A stretch of DNA of 64,000 nt from Lentimicrobiaceae bacterium (GCA_020636745.1 JACJXH010000001.1:248001-312000), one strand, 5' to 3'. Positions 9,003-18,746 are shown, numbered from the stretch's first letter. The notes: generated from the sequence alone by a model not told the origin. Program-made: numbers and translations.

Positions 9003-10300
9003 ATGGATCTCACAAACATAATGATGATATTAAAGACTTTGTAAAATCAAGTCTTTCACAGTTCGAAGCCGAGCCGCCTGCTGATTTGTGGGATAAAATT
9101 GAACTCCGGATGCGAAGGCGCAGAAGAATTGTTTTTTATAGAATATCGGCCATTGCCGCCTCTGTATTGTTGCTATTCTCGCTTGGTTTTTTGTTTGTTC
9201 CCCGTTATTTTGCTGATTTGAATCAACCATCTGTGGGTGCTCTTCAAAAAACAGATTCTGGTCATGTGCAAAAAATTCTTTCAAATTTGCCATCTGCTAA
9301 TCTGAAAAAAGAAGATGATCGTTTTGTTGAAGAAGGCTTATCGCTTGTTGTAACACCTGGTCAGCATCATTTGCGGCCTTTGACTCCTGAAACAAACAAG
9401 CATTCGGAACCCATTGAGTCAAAAAAGAATGAATCATTTTTGCTGTCAGGTGAAAACCAGGAGATTCAGCACATTCAACTTTCAGGCAATGATGCCACAA
9501 ATGATTCAATTGAATTAATGGCTGACAAAACGGAAGTCATTCCTGAAAAGAATCAGGCCATCCAACTTCTTATTACCGATGGTAAAGGGAGTTTGATTTT
9601 GGATTCACCTGCTGACAAAAAGAAAATTATTTCAAAATGGTCAATGGCAGTGGGTTATGGAACCACTTCTTCAATTGAATTAGCTCAAAAAGCTACGGAA
9701 ATGAGCTCGCCTGCAGGTAATTATACATTTGATGCATTTTCATCGGAACTTGCCAATGAAACGCTTTATTTTGAAGAGGTTGAGGCCACAACTCATCAAT
9801 CGCCTGTTACATTTGGCGTTATGTTAAGCAGGAGATGGGGAGGGAAATGGAATGTTGAAACCGGGCTTGTTTACACACAGTTGGGCTATATGGTAAAAAC
9901 ACGCGAATTCAGCAACTCTTACCGCGAATATCACAACGAGTTATACTATTTGGGAATTCCGATAGGTGTCAGGTTGAGCATTTTAGATCGAAAAAGGTAT
10001 GGTATTTTTGCCTCTCAATCTTTGATTTTTGAAAAGGGGATGGCTGGCCGGACCTCTATCCAAACCTACACAAACAATGTGATTTCTTCTACCGAAAATG
10101 ATTATCTGGGTATCAGAGGTGTGCAAATATCTTCCTTGTCGGGGCTGGGAGCCGAGATTAAATTTGGGGGAAATCTGTCGGTTTATGGCCAAACCGGGGT
10201 ACAGATATTCTTTTTGAACAGAACTCAGCCTTATAATATTCGCAGCGCCCGCATGGCATGGCCTTCATTTCAGGCGGGCCTGAGAATCCAATTAGATTAA
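8999..10300 (+). CDS. Membrane-anchored anti-sigma-like protein with C-terminal beta-barrel-like domain
   Basis: The start is taken at 8999, where ATGA overlaps the sigma-factor stop. The frame itself is open to 8966 inside the sigma gene. The product is 433 aa. Residues 1-45 are a short cytosolic segment (QFEAEPPADLWDKIELRMRRRRR), residues 46-67 a single membrane helix, and residues about 70-210 a low-complexity linker. Residues about 215-433 are rich in alternating beta strands and resemble small Bacteroidota outer-membrane barrels (VMLSRRWGGKWNVETGLVYTQLGY). The position says anti-sigma factor, but the usual zinc-binding anti-sigma domain is absent. The barrel-like domain could be a sensory domain facing the periplasm. 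Confidence 0.65.
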   Translation: MNGSHKHNDDIKDFVKSSLSQFEAEPPADLWDKIELRMRRRRRIVFYRISAIAASVLLLFSLGFLFVPRYFADLNQPSVGALQKTDSGHVQKILSNLPSANLKKEDDRFVEEGLSLVVTPGQHHLRPLTPETNKHSEPIESKKNESFLLSGENQEIQHIQLSGNDATNDSIELMADKTEVIPEKNQAIQLLITDGKGSLILDSPADKKKIISKWSMAVGYGTTSSIELAQKATEMSSPAGNYTFDAFSSELANETLYFEEVEATTHQSPVTFGVMLSRRWGGKWNVETGLVYTQLGYMVKTREFSNSYREYHNELYYLGIPIGVRLSILDRKRYGIFASQSLIFEKGMAGRTSIQTYTNNVISSTENDYLGIRGVQISSLSGLGAEIKFGGNLSVYGQTGVQIFFLNRTQPYNIRSARMAWPSFQAGLRIQLD

Positions 10301-10325
10301 TCCTGATTATTTTTCACCCGGGAGT

Positions 10326-10353
10326 GCAACCATTCAAGGGGTTCTTCATCTTT
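10326..10353 (+). promoter_or_regulatory. Candidate ECF sigma promoter, copy 2
   Basis: GCAACC, 15 nt, then CATCTTT begins 26 nt after the preceding stop codon and ends 24 nt before the lipoprotein ATG. It matches copy 1 at 8402-8429 in both boxes, in spacing and in the four bases after GCAACC. It is probably a second promoter recognised by the sigma factor of this locus. Confidence 0.6.
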
Positions 10354-10377
10354 CTTTTGATTTTAAAACCAAAACAC

Positions 10378-11670
10378 ATGAAAGCAAACTATTTTTCTGT
10401 GGCAGGATTATTTTTTCTGTTATGCATGGCTGTTTCGTTCAGCTCTTGTCAGGATAAAACATTTGAGGAGGTTACCTATACGGCCAATGTGCCTGTTTAC
10501 ATGGGCTTTGATGAATTCAGAAGTGCAGTAAAAAGGACTTCGCCTCACGAGCTTGTTCATCCGGGAAAAATATACTTTAAGGATAATTATTTATTTATTA
10601 ATGAATATCACGAAGGTGTTCATGTAATTGATAACAGTAATCCTGCATCCCCACAGGCAGTTGCATTTATTGAAATTCCAGGGAATGTTGATATTGCTAT
10701 TCGCAACCATACACTTTTTGCTGATAGTTTTATCGATCTGGTTGCTATCGATATTGCCGATCCGAATAATCCGGTTGAAGTCGACAGAGTGGAAAATGCA
10801 TTTCCAAATGTTCTACCTCCGGTTGATTACTCATTGCCGGTTTATGGGCTTGACTTTGAAAAGGGGGTTGTAATCGGATGGGAAACCAAAGATGTGACAG
10901 AAGTTATTGAAAAGGGAGCTGACTATAACCGTGAAATCCTTTATTACGATGGGTTGGGGGTTCCTGCTATTGGTAACAATGAAGTTAGCATCGGGCCTTC
11001 TGCTTCAGGAATCAGCGGCTCAATGGCGCGTTTTACGCTCAACAGTGATTATTTGTATGCTGTTCATAATAATACGCTTAAAGTTTTCAACATTGCTGCA
11101 ACTCCGGGCATTGTTACCGGACAGCCAGTGTCTCTTGATCGGCAGGTTGAGACAATTTTTCCTTACAATAATAAATTATTTTTGGGAACCACCACCGGAA
11201 TGATGGTTTATGATTTAAGTTCACCTGCTACTCCTGCTTTTGTTTCGGTTTTTACACATATTAACTCGTGCGATCCGGTAGTGGTTGAAGGAAATCTGGC
11301 TTATGTTACACTCAGGTCGGGTACGCAATGTAACGGTTTTACAAATCAACTGGATGTAATTGATATTTCTTCAGTTTCAAATCCATTTCTGATAAAGTCT
11401 TATCCATTGTTTAACCCTCATGGACTTGGAATTGATAATCATATTCTATTTATCTGCGATGGCGATGCAGGTTTGAAAATATATGATGCAACCGACCCTT
11501 TGAATATTCATATGAATCAGATTGCTCATTTCCCGGATATTAAAACGTATGATGTGATCCCATACAACGGCTTACTGATGATGGTAGGCAGCGATGGTTT
11601 GTATCAATATGATTATTCCGATTTGGCAAATATTTCACTTATTAGCCGGATTCCGGTAGTTCAGCCATGA
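10378..11670 (+). CDS. LVIVD-repeat lipoprotein (beta-propeller)
   Basis: The frame is open from 10258, but the ATG at 10378 begins a clean lipoprotein signal (hydrophobic stretch, then FSSC with the lipidated cysteine at residue 22), so it is preferred. The product is 430 aa. The mature part contains repeats of the LVIVD type (VHVIDNSNPASPQAVAF, VAIDIADPNNPVEV, MVYDLSSPATPAFVSVF, LDVIDISSVSNPFLI, LKIYDATDPLNI) that should form a beta-propeller on the membrane surface. Binding partner unknown. A candidate ECF promoter lies just upstream. It overlaps the next gene by ATGA. Confidence 0.75.
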   Translation: MKANYFSVAGLFFLLCMAVSFSSCQDKTFEEVTYTANVPVYMGFDEFRSAVKRTSPHELVHPGKIYFKDNYLFINEYHEGVHVIDNSNPASPQAVAFIEIPGNVDIAIRNHTLFADSFIDLVAIDIADPNNPVEVDRVENAFPNVLPPVDYSLPVYGLDFEKGVVIGWETKDVTEVIEKGADYNREILYYDGLGVPAIGNNEVSIGPSASGISGSMARFTLNSDYLYAVHNNTLKVFNIAATPGIVTGQPVSLDRQVETIFPYNNKLFLGTTTGMMVYDLSSPATPAFVSVFTHINSCDPVVVEGNLAYVTLRSGTQCNGFTNQLDVIDISSVSNPFLIKSYPLFNPHGLGIDNHILFICDGDAGLKIYDATDPLNIHMNQIAHFPDIKTYDVIPYNGLLMMVGSDGLYQYDYSDLANISLISRIPVVQP

Positions 11671-12440
11671 TAATAATGACTAAAATGAGTTTTATCAGAA
11701 GTCCAAGGCAATTGTTATTTTTAACTGTGTTTCTGGCGTTGTTGCCTGTTACCCATCTTTGGGCTCAGCACAAAAATCGTGATGCAGTTTATCTCCGGCA
11801 AGGCTCTGTTGTAACCGGTGTTCTTACCATGTACGATAGCATTCAGGGTATTAGTATTACAAACAAATGCGGGATTTGGAAATTTAGCTTTGCCGAGGTT
11901 GACAGTGTGAAGCTATTTGCCCGTGTTCAAAACGCAACCTGGTCAAAATCCGGTTATTATAACCTGAGTTCGGTTGGCTTGTTGTTTGGCGAAGGTTCTG
12001 ATGGGTATAAGCCTTATGTTTCACTTACCATGGTTAATGGTTGGCAGTTTAATCAGCATTTGTATGCAGGAGCCGGAATTGGCTATGAATTTTACGAATG
12101 GGGTGTAATGCCTTTATTTGCTGATGTAAAGTATATTTTGAACTCCAACCCTGTAACTCCGGTGTTTTCATGCAGAGTCGGATATGGTTTTCCGCTTTCA
12201 AAAAGTAACAATAATTCTGATTTTTATGAGCCCGCAGGTAAGACCTTTGGCGGCGTTTTGCTGAATCCTGAAGTGGGAATAGGTATTCCAATAGGGCAAA
12301 ATGCGTTGCTTATCAGTTTAGGGTATCACTATCAGGAACTGTCTTATGAAGAGCAATTATACCAATGGTCTTATTATCAATCAAAGCGGGTTTATACCCA
12401 TTTTAACCGTATTTCGTTAAGATTGGGGTTTGTTTTTTAG
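11667..12440 (+). CDS. Outer-membrane beta-barrel-like protein of the ECF locus
   Basis: This 257-aa protein overlaps the previous stop (ATGA). A signal peptide ends near residue 34 (HLWAQ). A short N-terminal domain (VYLRQGSVVTGVLTMYDSIQGISI, then KCGIWKFSFAEVDSVKLF) looks like a small sensing or plug-like module. Residues about 95-257 alternate as beta strands and end in an aromatic residue (LRLGFVF), as outer-membrane barrels do. Function unknown. It is probably expressed with the LVIVD lipoprotein. Confidence 0.6.
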   Translation: MIIMTKMSFIRSPRQLLFLTVFLALLPVTHLWAQHKNRDAVYLRQGSVVTGVLTMYDSIQGISITNKCGIWKFSFAEVDSVKLFARVQNATWSKSGYYNLSSVGLLFGEGSDGYKPYVSLTMVNGWQFNQHLYAGAGIGYEFYEWGVMPLFADVKYILNSNPVTPVFSCRVGYGFPLSKSNNNSDFYEPAGKTFGGVLLNPEVGIGIPIGQNALLISLGYHYQELSYEEQLYQWSYYQSKRVYTHFNRISLRLGFVF

Positions 12441-12445
12441 GTGAT

Positions 12446-12922
12446 ATGAAAGTAAATAATTCAAAAAGAACTCAAATGAAATCAGATACCTTTAAAATTC
12501 TGTTACTCCCGTTGATTTTGATTTTTGCCATTGTTTCCTGTTCAAAGAAATCAGAAGAAACGTTTGAAAATAAGATAAATGGCAAGTGGGAACTGGTAAG
12601 AATGACCGGTTCATTTGAAAATACAGAAACGGCAGGTGCTGATATGGAATGGAATGAGACTTACACTTTTAATGCCAACGGCACATTTGCCAAAACCAGA
12701 ACAGCAGCGGGCGTGCAATCATCAGCAACAGGAAAATATTCATTATTCACTGATGCTCAGGGAGTGCATTATGTGCAGTTGGAATATGATAGCGCCAGTC
12801 CATTGGTTGGAGGCTGTTACTCTGATGTGAATGAGGAGTTATATTTTACGGCCGATCATTTGCTTTCAAGCACCTGGCGCAATTGTGATGGTCCTGGCCT
12901 TGATTACAGGAAAATAGAATGA
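12446..12922 (+). CDS. Small lipocalin-like lipoprotein
   Basis: This 158-aa protein has a lipoprotein signal (hydrophobic run ending FAIVSC). It continues with the lipocalin-like opening NKINGKWELVRMTGSF and a strand pattern ETYTFNANGTFAKTR that is common in Bacteroidota lipocalin-like domains. The start at 12446 is 5 nt after the preceding stop. An ATG at 12476 would give a shorter signal sequence and is equally possible. It is the last gene of the ECF locus. Role unknown. Confidence 0.6.
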   Translation: MKVNNSKRTQMKSDTFKILLLPLILIFAIVSCSKKSEETFENKINGKWELVRMTGSFENTETAGADMEWNETYTFNANGTFAKTRTAAGVQSSATGKYSLFTDAQGVHYVQLEYDSASPLVGGCYSDVNEELYFTADHLLSSTWRNCDGPGLDYRKIE

Positions 12923-12964
12923 GAAAGACTTGATGCGTCTTCAGGAAGGGTTTTCTATAAGCAA

Positions 12965-13837
12965 TTATCCGTTGTCGTTGTGGCTTTCCTTGGGTATAAC
13001 TGACATTACCGGTATTTCTGACAATCGGATGAATTCCTGAGCATGAGAGCCTATGAAAAACTCAACCAGTGAAGATTCCTGTTGAGTCATTACAACAATT
13101 AAATCAATGTCTTTTTCATTACAGGCATAGTCGAGAATGGCAGGAACCGATGTTTTAGCTCCTGAAGGAGTTTCAATCATTTGAGTGAAGCATTTCAGAC
13201 CAGCCAATTCAATGGTATTTTTTACATGCGACATCTGTAATTCAAGTTTTGACCGGATTTCAGGATTGTGTGTTGACCACAGGGCTGAGACTGCTTTGAT
13301 TTGTGCATCGTAAATTTTTGCCATTTTTATAGCCATTCCAATTTTTTGCCTGGTTTCTTTTGTCAAATCAAGTGGCAAAAGTATGGCCCGGCAGCCATTG
13401 TAATGATTGGTGCCGCCCACTGTAATTACAGGGCAGCCTGCCATTCTTATTACACGCGAAGTGTTACGCCCTACCATGGGTTTGGTATTGTCAATCAAGG
13501 AGTCTTTGCTGCGTGTTCCCATTACAATAAAATCGGCCATAAGCTCATCAGCCACCTCAACAATGGTTGAAAAAGTACGTCCTTGCTGGATGCGGATGTC
13601 AGTGTTTATCCCGCTTTTAAATGAAATTTTTGCAGCTACAGTTTCAAGCTCCTCACTTATTTTTTCAAGTAATTCTTCATCCTGATGTTCCTTAAATAAG
13701 GCTGAAACAAAACCCGGGAGCTCATGCACGTAAAGCAGGGTTACGTTACTGTGTGTCTTTTGAGCCAGATGAATGGCCTGATCAAGAGCCCGGACTGACT
13801 GTGAATTGAAATCATAAGGCACAAGAATATTCTTCAT
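12965..13837 (-). CDS. Universal stress protein, tandem UspA domains
   Basis: This 290-aa cytosolic protein has two UspA folds. The first, at about residues 1-142, starts ILVPYDFNSQSVRALDQAI and has the nucleotide-loop pattern VMGTRSKDSLI...VGRNTSRVIRMAGCPVITV, consistent with ATP binding. The second, at about 150-285, is more diverged (VVMTQQESSLVEFFIGSHAQEFIRLSEIPVMSV). The exact stress is not readable. It is divergent from the nucleoside phosphorylase gene and shares an 80-nt spacer with it. A second member of the family lies at 56959-57783. Confidence 0.88.
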   Translation of the reverse strand: MKNILVPYDFNSQSVRALDQAIHLAQKTHSNVTLLYVHELPGFVSALFKEHQDEELLEKISEELETVAAKISFKSGINTDIRIQQGRTFSTIVEVADELMADFIVMGTRSKDSLIDNTKPMVGRNTSRVIRMAGCPVITVGGTNHYNGCRAILLPLDLTKETRQKIGMAIKMAKIYDAQIKAVSALWSTHNPEIRSKLELQMSHVKNTIELAGLKCFTQMIETPSGAKTSVPAILDYACNEKDIDLIVVMTQQESSLVEFFIGSHAQEFIRLSEIPVMSVIPKESHNDNG

Positions 13838-13855
13838 ATCACGTTTATTAATACT

Positions 13856-13863
13856 TACCTTTG
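13856..13863 (+). promoter_or_regulatory. -7 promoter element for the nucleoside phosphorylase gene
   Basis: TACCTTTG matches TAnnTTTG, 53 nt before the ATG at 13917. Confidence 0.45.
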
Positions 13864-13916
13864 TTGTCTAATGGTATTTATTGATGTCTGAATATATTAA
13901 CAATTAAGAATAGATT

Positions 13917-14798
13917 ATGTCACGAATTGGTGAATCGGAATTGATTTTAAATCCTGATGGAAGTATTTATCACCTGAAGCTTAGACCTTCTGAACTGGCT
14001 GATAATATTATTGTAGTAGGCGACCCTGGTCGTGTTCCTGCAATTTCGAAATATTTTGATCGGATTGAAACTGAGCGTCAGAATCGCGAAATTGTAACCC
14101 ATACTGGTTATATCGGAAACAAAAGAGTTACCGTGCTTTCTACAGGCATGGGTACAGATAACATTGACATTGTTTTGAATGAGCTGGATGCGCTGGCAAA
14201 TATTGATCTTGAAAAACGGGAAGCCAGGCCGGTACATAAAAGCCTGAATATTGTCAGGCTGGGAACTTCAGGGGCTCTTCAGGCAGGTATACCTGTCGAC
14301 TCTGTGGTTGCATCTACACATGGAATCGGACTTGATGGTATGTTATATTATTATCAGGGACTGGCGAATGTTATGGAACGCGATATAACCGAGGCATTTA
14401 TTACCCAAACAGGTTGGCCTGCTTTTTTCCCTCGTCCTTATGCGGTTGCATGCAGTCCATTGTTACTAGCTCACTTTGCCCGTGAATTTCATCAGGGAAT
14501 GACAGCTACTGCTCCTGGTTTTTACGGACCGCAAGGCAGGGTGCTCCGGCTGGCAACTACACATCCTGATATTAATGGAGCTATTGGCAGTTTTAATTTT
14601 AATGGACACCAAATTGCCAATTTTGAGATGGAAACATCAGCTTTGTATGGGCTAAGTAAAATGCTTGGCCACAATGCGCTAACTGTTTGTGCTATCGTAG
14701 CCAACAGGGTGGATAAAACCTTTAGCAAAGATTATCATCCGGCAATTGAGTCTTTGATAAAACATGTTCTTGAAAAAATGGAAACACTTCCTGAATAA
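13917..14798 (+). CDS. Nucleoside phosphorylase (uridine phosphorylase family)
   Basis: This 293-aa enzyme of the PNP/UDP family cleaves a nucleoside, probably uridine, with phosphate to give base and ribose-1-phosphate. The phosphate-binding loop VVGDPGRVPAISKYFD lies near residue 32. STGMGTDNIDIVLNEL and RLGTSGALQAGIPVDSV are characteristic, and the ribose/base-binding FEMETSALYGLSKMLGH lies near residue 236. The length is slightly above the usual 250 aa. Substrate preference between uridine and purine nucleosides is uncertain. Confidence 0.85.
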   Translation: MSRIGESELILNPDGSIYHLKLRPSELADNIIVVGDPGRVPAISKYFDRIETERQNREIVTHTGYIGNKRVTVLSTGMGTDNIDIVLNELDALANIDLEKREARPVHKSLNIVRLGTSGALQAGIPVDSVVASTHGIGLDGMLYYYQGLANVMERDITEAFITQTGWPAFFPRPYAVACSPLLLAHFAREFHQGMTATAPGFYGPQGRVLRLATTHPDINGAIGSFNFNGHQIANFEMETSALYGLSKMLGHNALTVCAIVANRVDKTFSKDYHPAIESLIKHVLEKMETLPE

Positions 14799-14918
14799 TT
14801 TTTGAACAGTAAAACAGGCATCTGTTCTCATTTTGAACGAAACTTCAGCTTCATATGTTGAAAAGTAATGGCTTAAATTAAGCTTTTATTGTCGATATTT
14901 GTGTTGTAATCAGGTTTT

Positions 14919-15794
14919 ATGACCATATTCGCAAAATATGACCCACAGCTTGAAGCGCTGATCAGTTTGCTTGATGAACCGGATCCGGGCGCTTTTTCCA
15001 AAATCCGGAATCAAATTTTTGCTTACGGTACCAGTGCTGTGCCTGTACTTGAATCGGCATGGGAGCATACGTTTGATCATATGTTGCAGCAGCGAATCGA
15101 AGAAATTATTCACAATATTCAGTATGACCAGCTGTTTCTTGACCTGACCCAATGGACACACTACGGGAATGATGATTTGCTTGAAGGATATTTGTTGTTT
15201 ACAAAATATCAGTATCAAAGCATAGATATTGAAGCCCTCAGGCTCCAAATTCATGTCATTTGCCGCGATATTTGGCTTGAGCTGAACGACAATCTTACTG
15301 CACTGGAAAAAGTAAAGGTGCTGAATCACATTATTTTTGATCTTCATAAATTCCAGTTGCCGTTGCGACAAACCACGGAACCACGCTATTTGTTTTTGAA
15401 TAATTTACTTGATTCGCATACGGGGTACGCTATTTCAATCGGGATACTTTATACTTTGCTTGCTCAAAGGCTTGATTTGCCTGTTAAAGGTATTGTTTTA
15501 CCGGGCGAACGGTATATCATGGCATGGTACGATCAGGCTGGTATCCGTCAGGGAAAACCAGAAAGAGCGATGTTTTATATCAATCCTGAAAACAGGGGAG
15601 GTGTTTTTACCCGTAACGAAATTATAGCTTTGTTCAGAAAACTTAAGATCTCTCCCGATGAGTCATATTTTAAGCCATTTAGCTCGGTAAGGATAGTTGA
15701 TAAGCTGTTCGAACTGTTATTGTATCTTCGAACTGCAGTTGGTGATGAGAGTCACAATAGCGAAATTGAACATTTGCGTTCAGCATTAAGTTAG
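14919..15794 (+). CDS. SirB1/YchA-type transglutaminase-like protein
   Basis: This 291-aa protein resembles the Transglut_core2 (SirB1) family. The helical N-terminal half (residues 1-150) has HEAT-like features. The core motif is TGYAISIGILYTLLAQRLDLPV (residues about 168-189), followed by the PG-containing loop GIVLPGERY and FYINPENRGGVF. The Cys-His-Asp triad of true transglutaminases is not present at the expected places: Ala171 follows GY, Glu197 replaces the usual His of PGHF, and Asn222 stands where Asp is common. It is therefore probably a non-catalytic scaffold. Role unknown. Confidence 0.65.
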   Translation: MTIFAKYDPQLEALISLLDEPDPGAFSKIRNQIFAYGTSAVPVLESAWEHTFDHMLQQRIEEIIHNIQYDQLFLDLTQWTHYGNDDLLEGYLLFTKYQYQSIDIEALRLQIHVICRDIWLELNDNLTALEKVKVLNHIIFDLHKFQLPLRQTTEPRYLFLNNLLDSHTGYAISIGILYTLLAQRLDLPVKGIVLPGERYIMAWYDQAGIRQGKPERAMFYINPENRGGVFTRNEIIALFRKLKISPDESYFKPFSSVRIVDKLFELLLYLRTAVGDESHNSEIEHLRSALS

Positions 15795-15854
15795 CTTGAT
15801 GGCTTTTTTACCTGAAGGCTGAATTTCAGAAATGGTTGGATGATTTGAAAAAGA

Positions 15855-15895
15855 AAAGGGCGGTTGAATATTTACATTCAGCCGCCCTCTGTTTT
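15855..15895. terminator. Bidirectional terminator between the SirB1-like gene and purC
   Basis: GGGCGG-TTGAAT pairs with ATTCAG-CCGCCC around a 6-nt loop, a 12-bp stem with one G-T-type mismatch. A T-rich tract follows on the plus strand (TGTTTTTAT) and an A-rich tract precedes it, which becomes T-rich on the minus strand. It sits between two convergent genes and can serve both. Confidence 0.85.
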
Positions 15896-15911
15896 TATAA
15901 CTTTTTTCAGG

Positions 15912-16865
15912 TTACCTGTAATATGCAGTTATAAATTTCAAAATATTGTTCTCGACTCTTGCCGGAACATTTGAAATGTCAGCACGATCAAAAGGAGTAC
16001 CGGTAATGCTTTCAAAAAGCTCAATATATCGCTCTGAAACCTGGTTCACAAATAAATCGGTCATTTCAGGCATTGCCTGTCCTTCCTTTCCCTGGAAATT
16101 ATTGGCAATCAACCATTCTCTGACAAATTCCTTTGAAAGCTGTTTTTGAGCTTCTCCGGAAGCCTGGCGACGCTCATATCCTTCAAGGTAGAAATAGCGT
16201 GATGAGTCAGGAGTGTGGATTTCATCAATCAGGAAGATTTCCTCTCCATCTTTTCCAAATTCATATTTTGTGTCAACCAGAATCAGGCCCATATTTGCGG
16301 CCATTTCAGACCCTCTTTGGAAAAGTTTTCTGGTATAATCTTCCAGTTTCAGGTATTCTTCCTCGGTCACAAGTCCGGTTCTCAGGATTTCTTCGCGGGA
16401 AATATCTTCGTCGTGACCAACGCTGGCTTTAGTAGTTGGTGTAATGATGGGTTCTGGGAAACGGTCGTTTTCTTTCATTCCATCGGGCATGCTGATGCCG
16501 CAAATGGTGCGTTTCCCTTCTTTATATTCTCTCCAGGCATGTCCTGAAAGGTATCCACGGATGACCATCTCCACCTTGAAAGGCTCACAAAGCCTGCCAA
16601 CCGTAACCATTGGATCAGGAGTGGCAATTTTCCAGTTAGGAACAATGTCGCTTGTAGCGTCAAGAAATTTTGCCGCTATCTGATTCAGAACCTGTCCTTT
16701 ATAAGGGATTGCGCGGGGTAATACAACATCAAAGGCTGAAATTCTGTCGGTTGTAACCATAATGAGCAGTTCATCTTTGATTTTGTAAACATCACGTACT
16801 TTCCCGATATAAAGATCCGTTTGTCCGGGAAGGTTGAAATCGGTTTTTGTGATTGCATTTGTCAT
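15912..16865 (-). CDS. purC: PurC: SAICAR synthase
   Basis: Phosphoribosylaminoimidazole-succinocarboxamide synthase joins aspartate to CAIR with ATP in purine synthesis. The product is 317 aa, the longer form common in Bacteroidota. Signatures are [12 protein letters not shown] near the N-terminus, [35 protein letters not shown], and the SAICAR signature region [13 protein letters not shown] and [14 protein letters not shown]. It is followed on the same strand, upstream, by the GH13 gene with a 38-nt spacer. purE is located separately at 57932. Confidence 0.95.
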   Translation of the reverse strand: MTNAITKTDFNLPGQTDLYIGKVRDVYKIKDELLIMVTTDRISAFDVVLPRAIPYKGQVLNQIAAKFLDATSDIVPNWKIATPDPMVTVGRLCEPFKVEMVIRGYLSGHAWREYKEGKRTICGISMPDGMKENDRFPEPIITPTTKASVGHDEDISREEILRTGLVTEEEYLKLEDYTRKLFQRGSEMAANMGLILVDTKYEFGKDGEEIFLIDEIHTPDSSRYFYLEGYERRQASGEAQKQLSKEFVREWLIANNFQGKEGQAMPEMTDLFVNQVSERYIELFESITGTPFDRADISNVPARVENNILKFITAYYR

Positions 16866-16903
16866 GGGTGATATTTTGGTTGATTGATAATTAAAAAGAA
16901 AAA

Positions 16904-18622
16904 TCAGGCTTCAAGCCAGACAAAGCCGAATGGAGGCAAAGTTATGGGTGCTTCAACCGGCTTTCCATTAAACAGATTAACGTAGTCAATGTTTGGATCG
17001 TCTATGGCATTTATTGTAACTTGTTTGTCTGAAAGATTGTTGAGTATCAGCACTCTCTGTCCGGGCATTGATCTGAAAAAGGCAAGCACAGGTTTTTGAT
17101 TGCTGGTTCTGTCAGCTATTTCAAACTGCGCCCACTGACTGTCGCCACGACCAAAAACCGGCCATTGATTGCGAATGCTCAGCAGGTTTTTTAAAGTTTT
17201 ATTAACCTGAGATGTCAATGAATCAGGATTGGCAAGTTCAGCTTCAATGGCATCCCAGTTAAGCGGGCCTCTTACAAAATAGCGGGTATCATCTTTGCCG
17301 GTTTCCTTTTTGAAGTTTTCGTAGAACGATTCGTCGTTTAGCCTGGCAAATTCATCACCATAGTATATAATGGGAGTTCCCGGCAGGGTAAGCATAATGC
17401 TGTATGCCAATGCAATTTTTTGCGGGTTTCGGTCAAGCAGTTCTGAAATTCTGGCTGAAATCCCTTCGCCAACCCTGAAATCCCATCGGGGATCTTTGCA
17501 GTAATGGCCGTGTATGATGGCCCTGTCTTCCGGGGTAACCATTTCAAGTGTTAATTCGTCGTGTAGCCTCAGGAAAGTAAACCATTGGTTATCGCTTGCA
17601 ATCCGGGGCGTTATAGACGGATGTAAAATTTCATGAACAGGGCTGGCATCCTGAATGGCCAGTGATTTGAAAATCATGGGCATAAGAGGAAAATGATAAC
17701 CTGCATGACATTCGTCTCCATCGCCAAAATATTTGACAACTTCATGAGGAGGCTGGCAGGCTTCAGCAAGCAATAAGGTATTAGGCCTTACATATTCTAA
17801 AACAGCCCTGAAAATTTTTATAATTGTATGGGTTTGAGGCAGGTTTTCGCAGTCGGTGCCATCTTCTTTCCAGATATATGGAATAGCATCGGCCCTGAAA
17901 CCATCAAGCCCCTGACTTAACCAGAACAATAATATTCTTGAAATTTCAATTAAAACATCAGGGTTCTTGTAGTTTAAGTCAGGCTGAAACTCAAAAAATC
18001 TGTGAAAGAAATAGTAATCACCATCTTTTTCCCAATTACTCGGACACATGCCCTTAAACAGCAGGCGGGTCTCTTTATATTTATTGGTGTCTTTGTTCCA
18101 GATATAATAATTGCGGAAAGGATTATCAGGCCCTTTTCTTGATTCAACAAACCATGGATGCTCTTCTGAAGTATGATTCATGGCAATATCAAAAATAACA
18201 CGTATCCCATGTTTGTGTGCTTCGTCCAGAAAGTCGCGGAAAGCTTTTTGTTTTACTTCCATGCTGGTTTCAGCTGGTAATCCAAGCAGTTCGGCTCTGA
18301 TATTCCGGTAGTCTCTGATGTCGAAACCGGCATCACGCATAGGTGAGTCCAGGATGGGAAGTAACCACAGGCAGGTAATGCCCAGTTCTTTCAGATGGTC
18401 AAGTTTTTGTATTAATCCACTGAAGTTACCAGCATAAAAATCGACATAAAGTGAATAAACAACAGCATCTTTATACCAGCCTTCTGGTTCGGGGCTAAAT
18501 TTATTCTGATTACGTGCATTTTCGAGTTCGTTCAGAAATTCTTCAAGCTTTTTAACACTTTGTTCTGCAGGGTATAATTCTTGCCAGGCATTTCTGATTC
18601 TTTCTAATGGGTTGATATTCAT
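16904..18622 (-). CDS. GH13 glycosidase, trehalose-synthase-like
   Basis: This 572-aa cytosolic protein has no signal peptide. After an N-terminal helical extension of about 50 aa comes a GH13 TIM barrel: [45 protein letters not shown] (nucleophile Asp), LLAEACQPP (acid/base Glu) and [11 protein letters not shown] (third Asp). The last motif, and [13 protein letters not shown], are close to those of trehalose synthases (GH13_16), which interconvert maltose and trehalose. Related amylases or sucrose-type enzymes cannot be excluded. A TAAATTTG promoter lies about 38 nt upstream. Confidence 0.75.
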   Translation of the reverse strand: MNINPLERIRNAWQELYPAEQSVKKLEEFLNELENARNQNKFSPEPEGWYKDAVVYSLYVDFYAGNFSGLIQKLDHLKELGITCLWLLPILDSPMRDAGFDIRDYRNIRAELLGLPAETSMEVKQKAFRDFLDEAHKHGIRVIFDIAMNHTSEEHPWFVESRKGPDNPFRNYYIWNKDTNKYKETRLLFKGMCPSNWEKDGDYYFFHRFFEFQPDLNYKNPDVLIEISRILLFWLSQGLDGFRADAIPYIWKEDGTDCENLPQTHTIIKIFRAVLEYVRPNTLLLAEACQPPHEVVKYFGDGDECHAGYHFPLMPMIFKSLAIQDASPVHEILHPSITPRIASDNQWFTFLRLHDELTLEMVTPEDRAIIHGHYCKDPRWDFRVGEGISARISELLDRNPQKIALAYSIMLTLPGTPIIYYGDEFARLNDESFYENFKKETGKDDTRYFVRGPLNWDAIEAELANPDSLTSQVNKTLKNLLSIRNQWPVFGRGDSQWAQFEIADRTSNQKPVLAFFRSMPGQRVLILNNLSDKQVTINAIDDPNIDYVNLFNGKPVEAPITLPPFGFVWLEA

Positions 18623-18660
18623 GGTTTAATGGTTTGGTGTGCATAGAAGGGTGTTCTATG

Positions 18661-18668
18661 CAAATTTA
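18661..18668 (-). promoter_or_regulatory. -7 promoter element for the GH13 gene
   Basis: The minus strand reads TAAATTTG (TAnnTTTG), 38 nt before the ATG at 18622. Confidence 0.45.
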
Positions 18669-18746
18669 ATTTTTATTGTACTTTATCTGAAGCCCAGCAA
18701 TTGTTTTTTATCTTCGTTGTATGAATTTCTTGTAACAATCGATTGC

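Noticed and set aside
14805..14828. Small hairpins after the nucleoside phosphorylase gene
   Set aside because: Stems of 5-6 bp with competing pairings and only a short T-rich tail; not supported.
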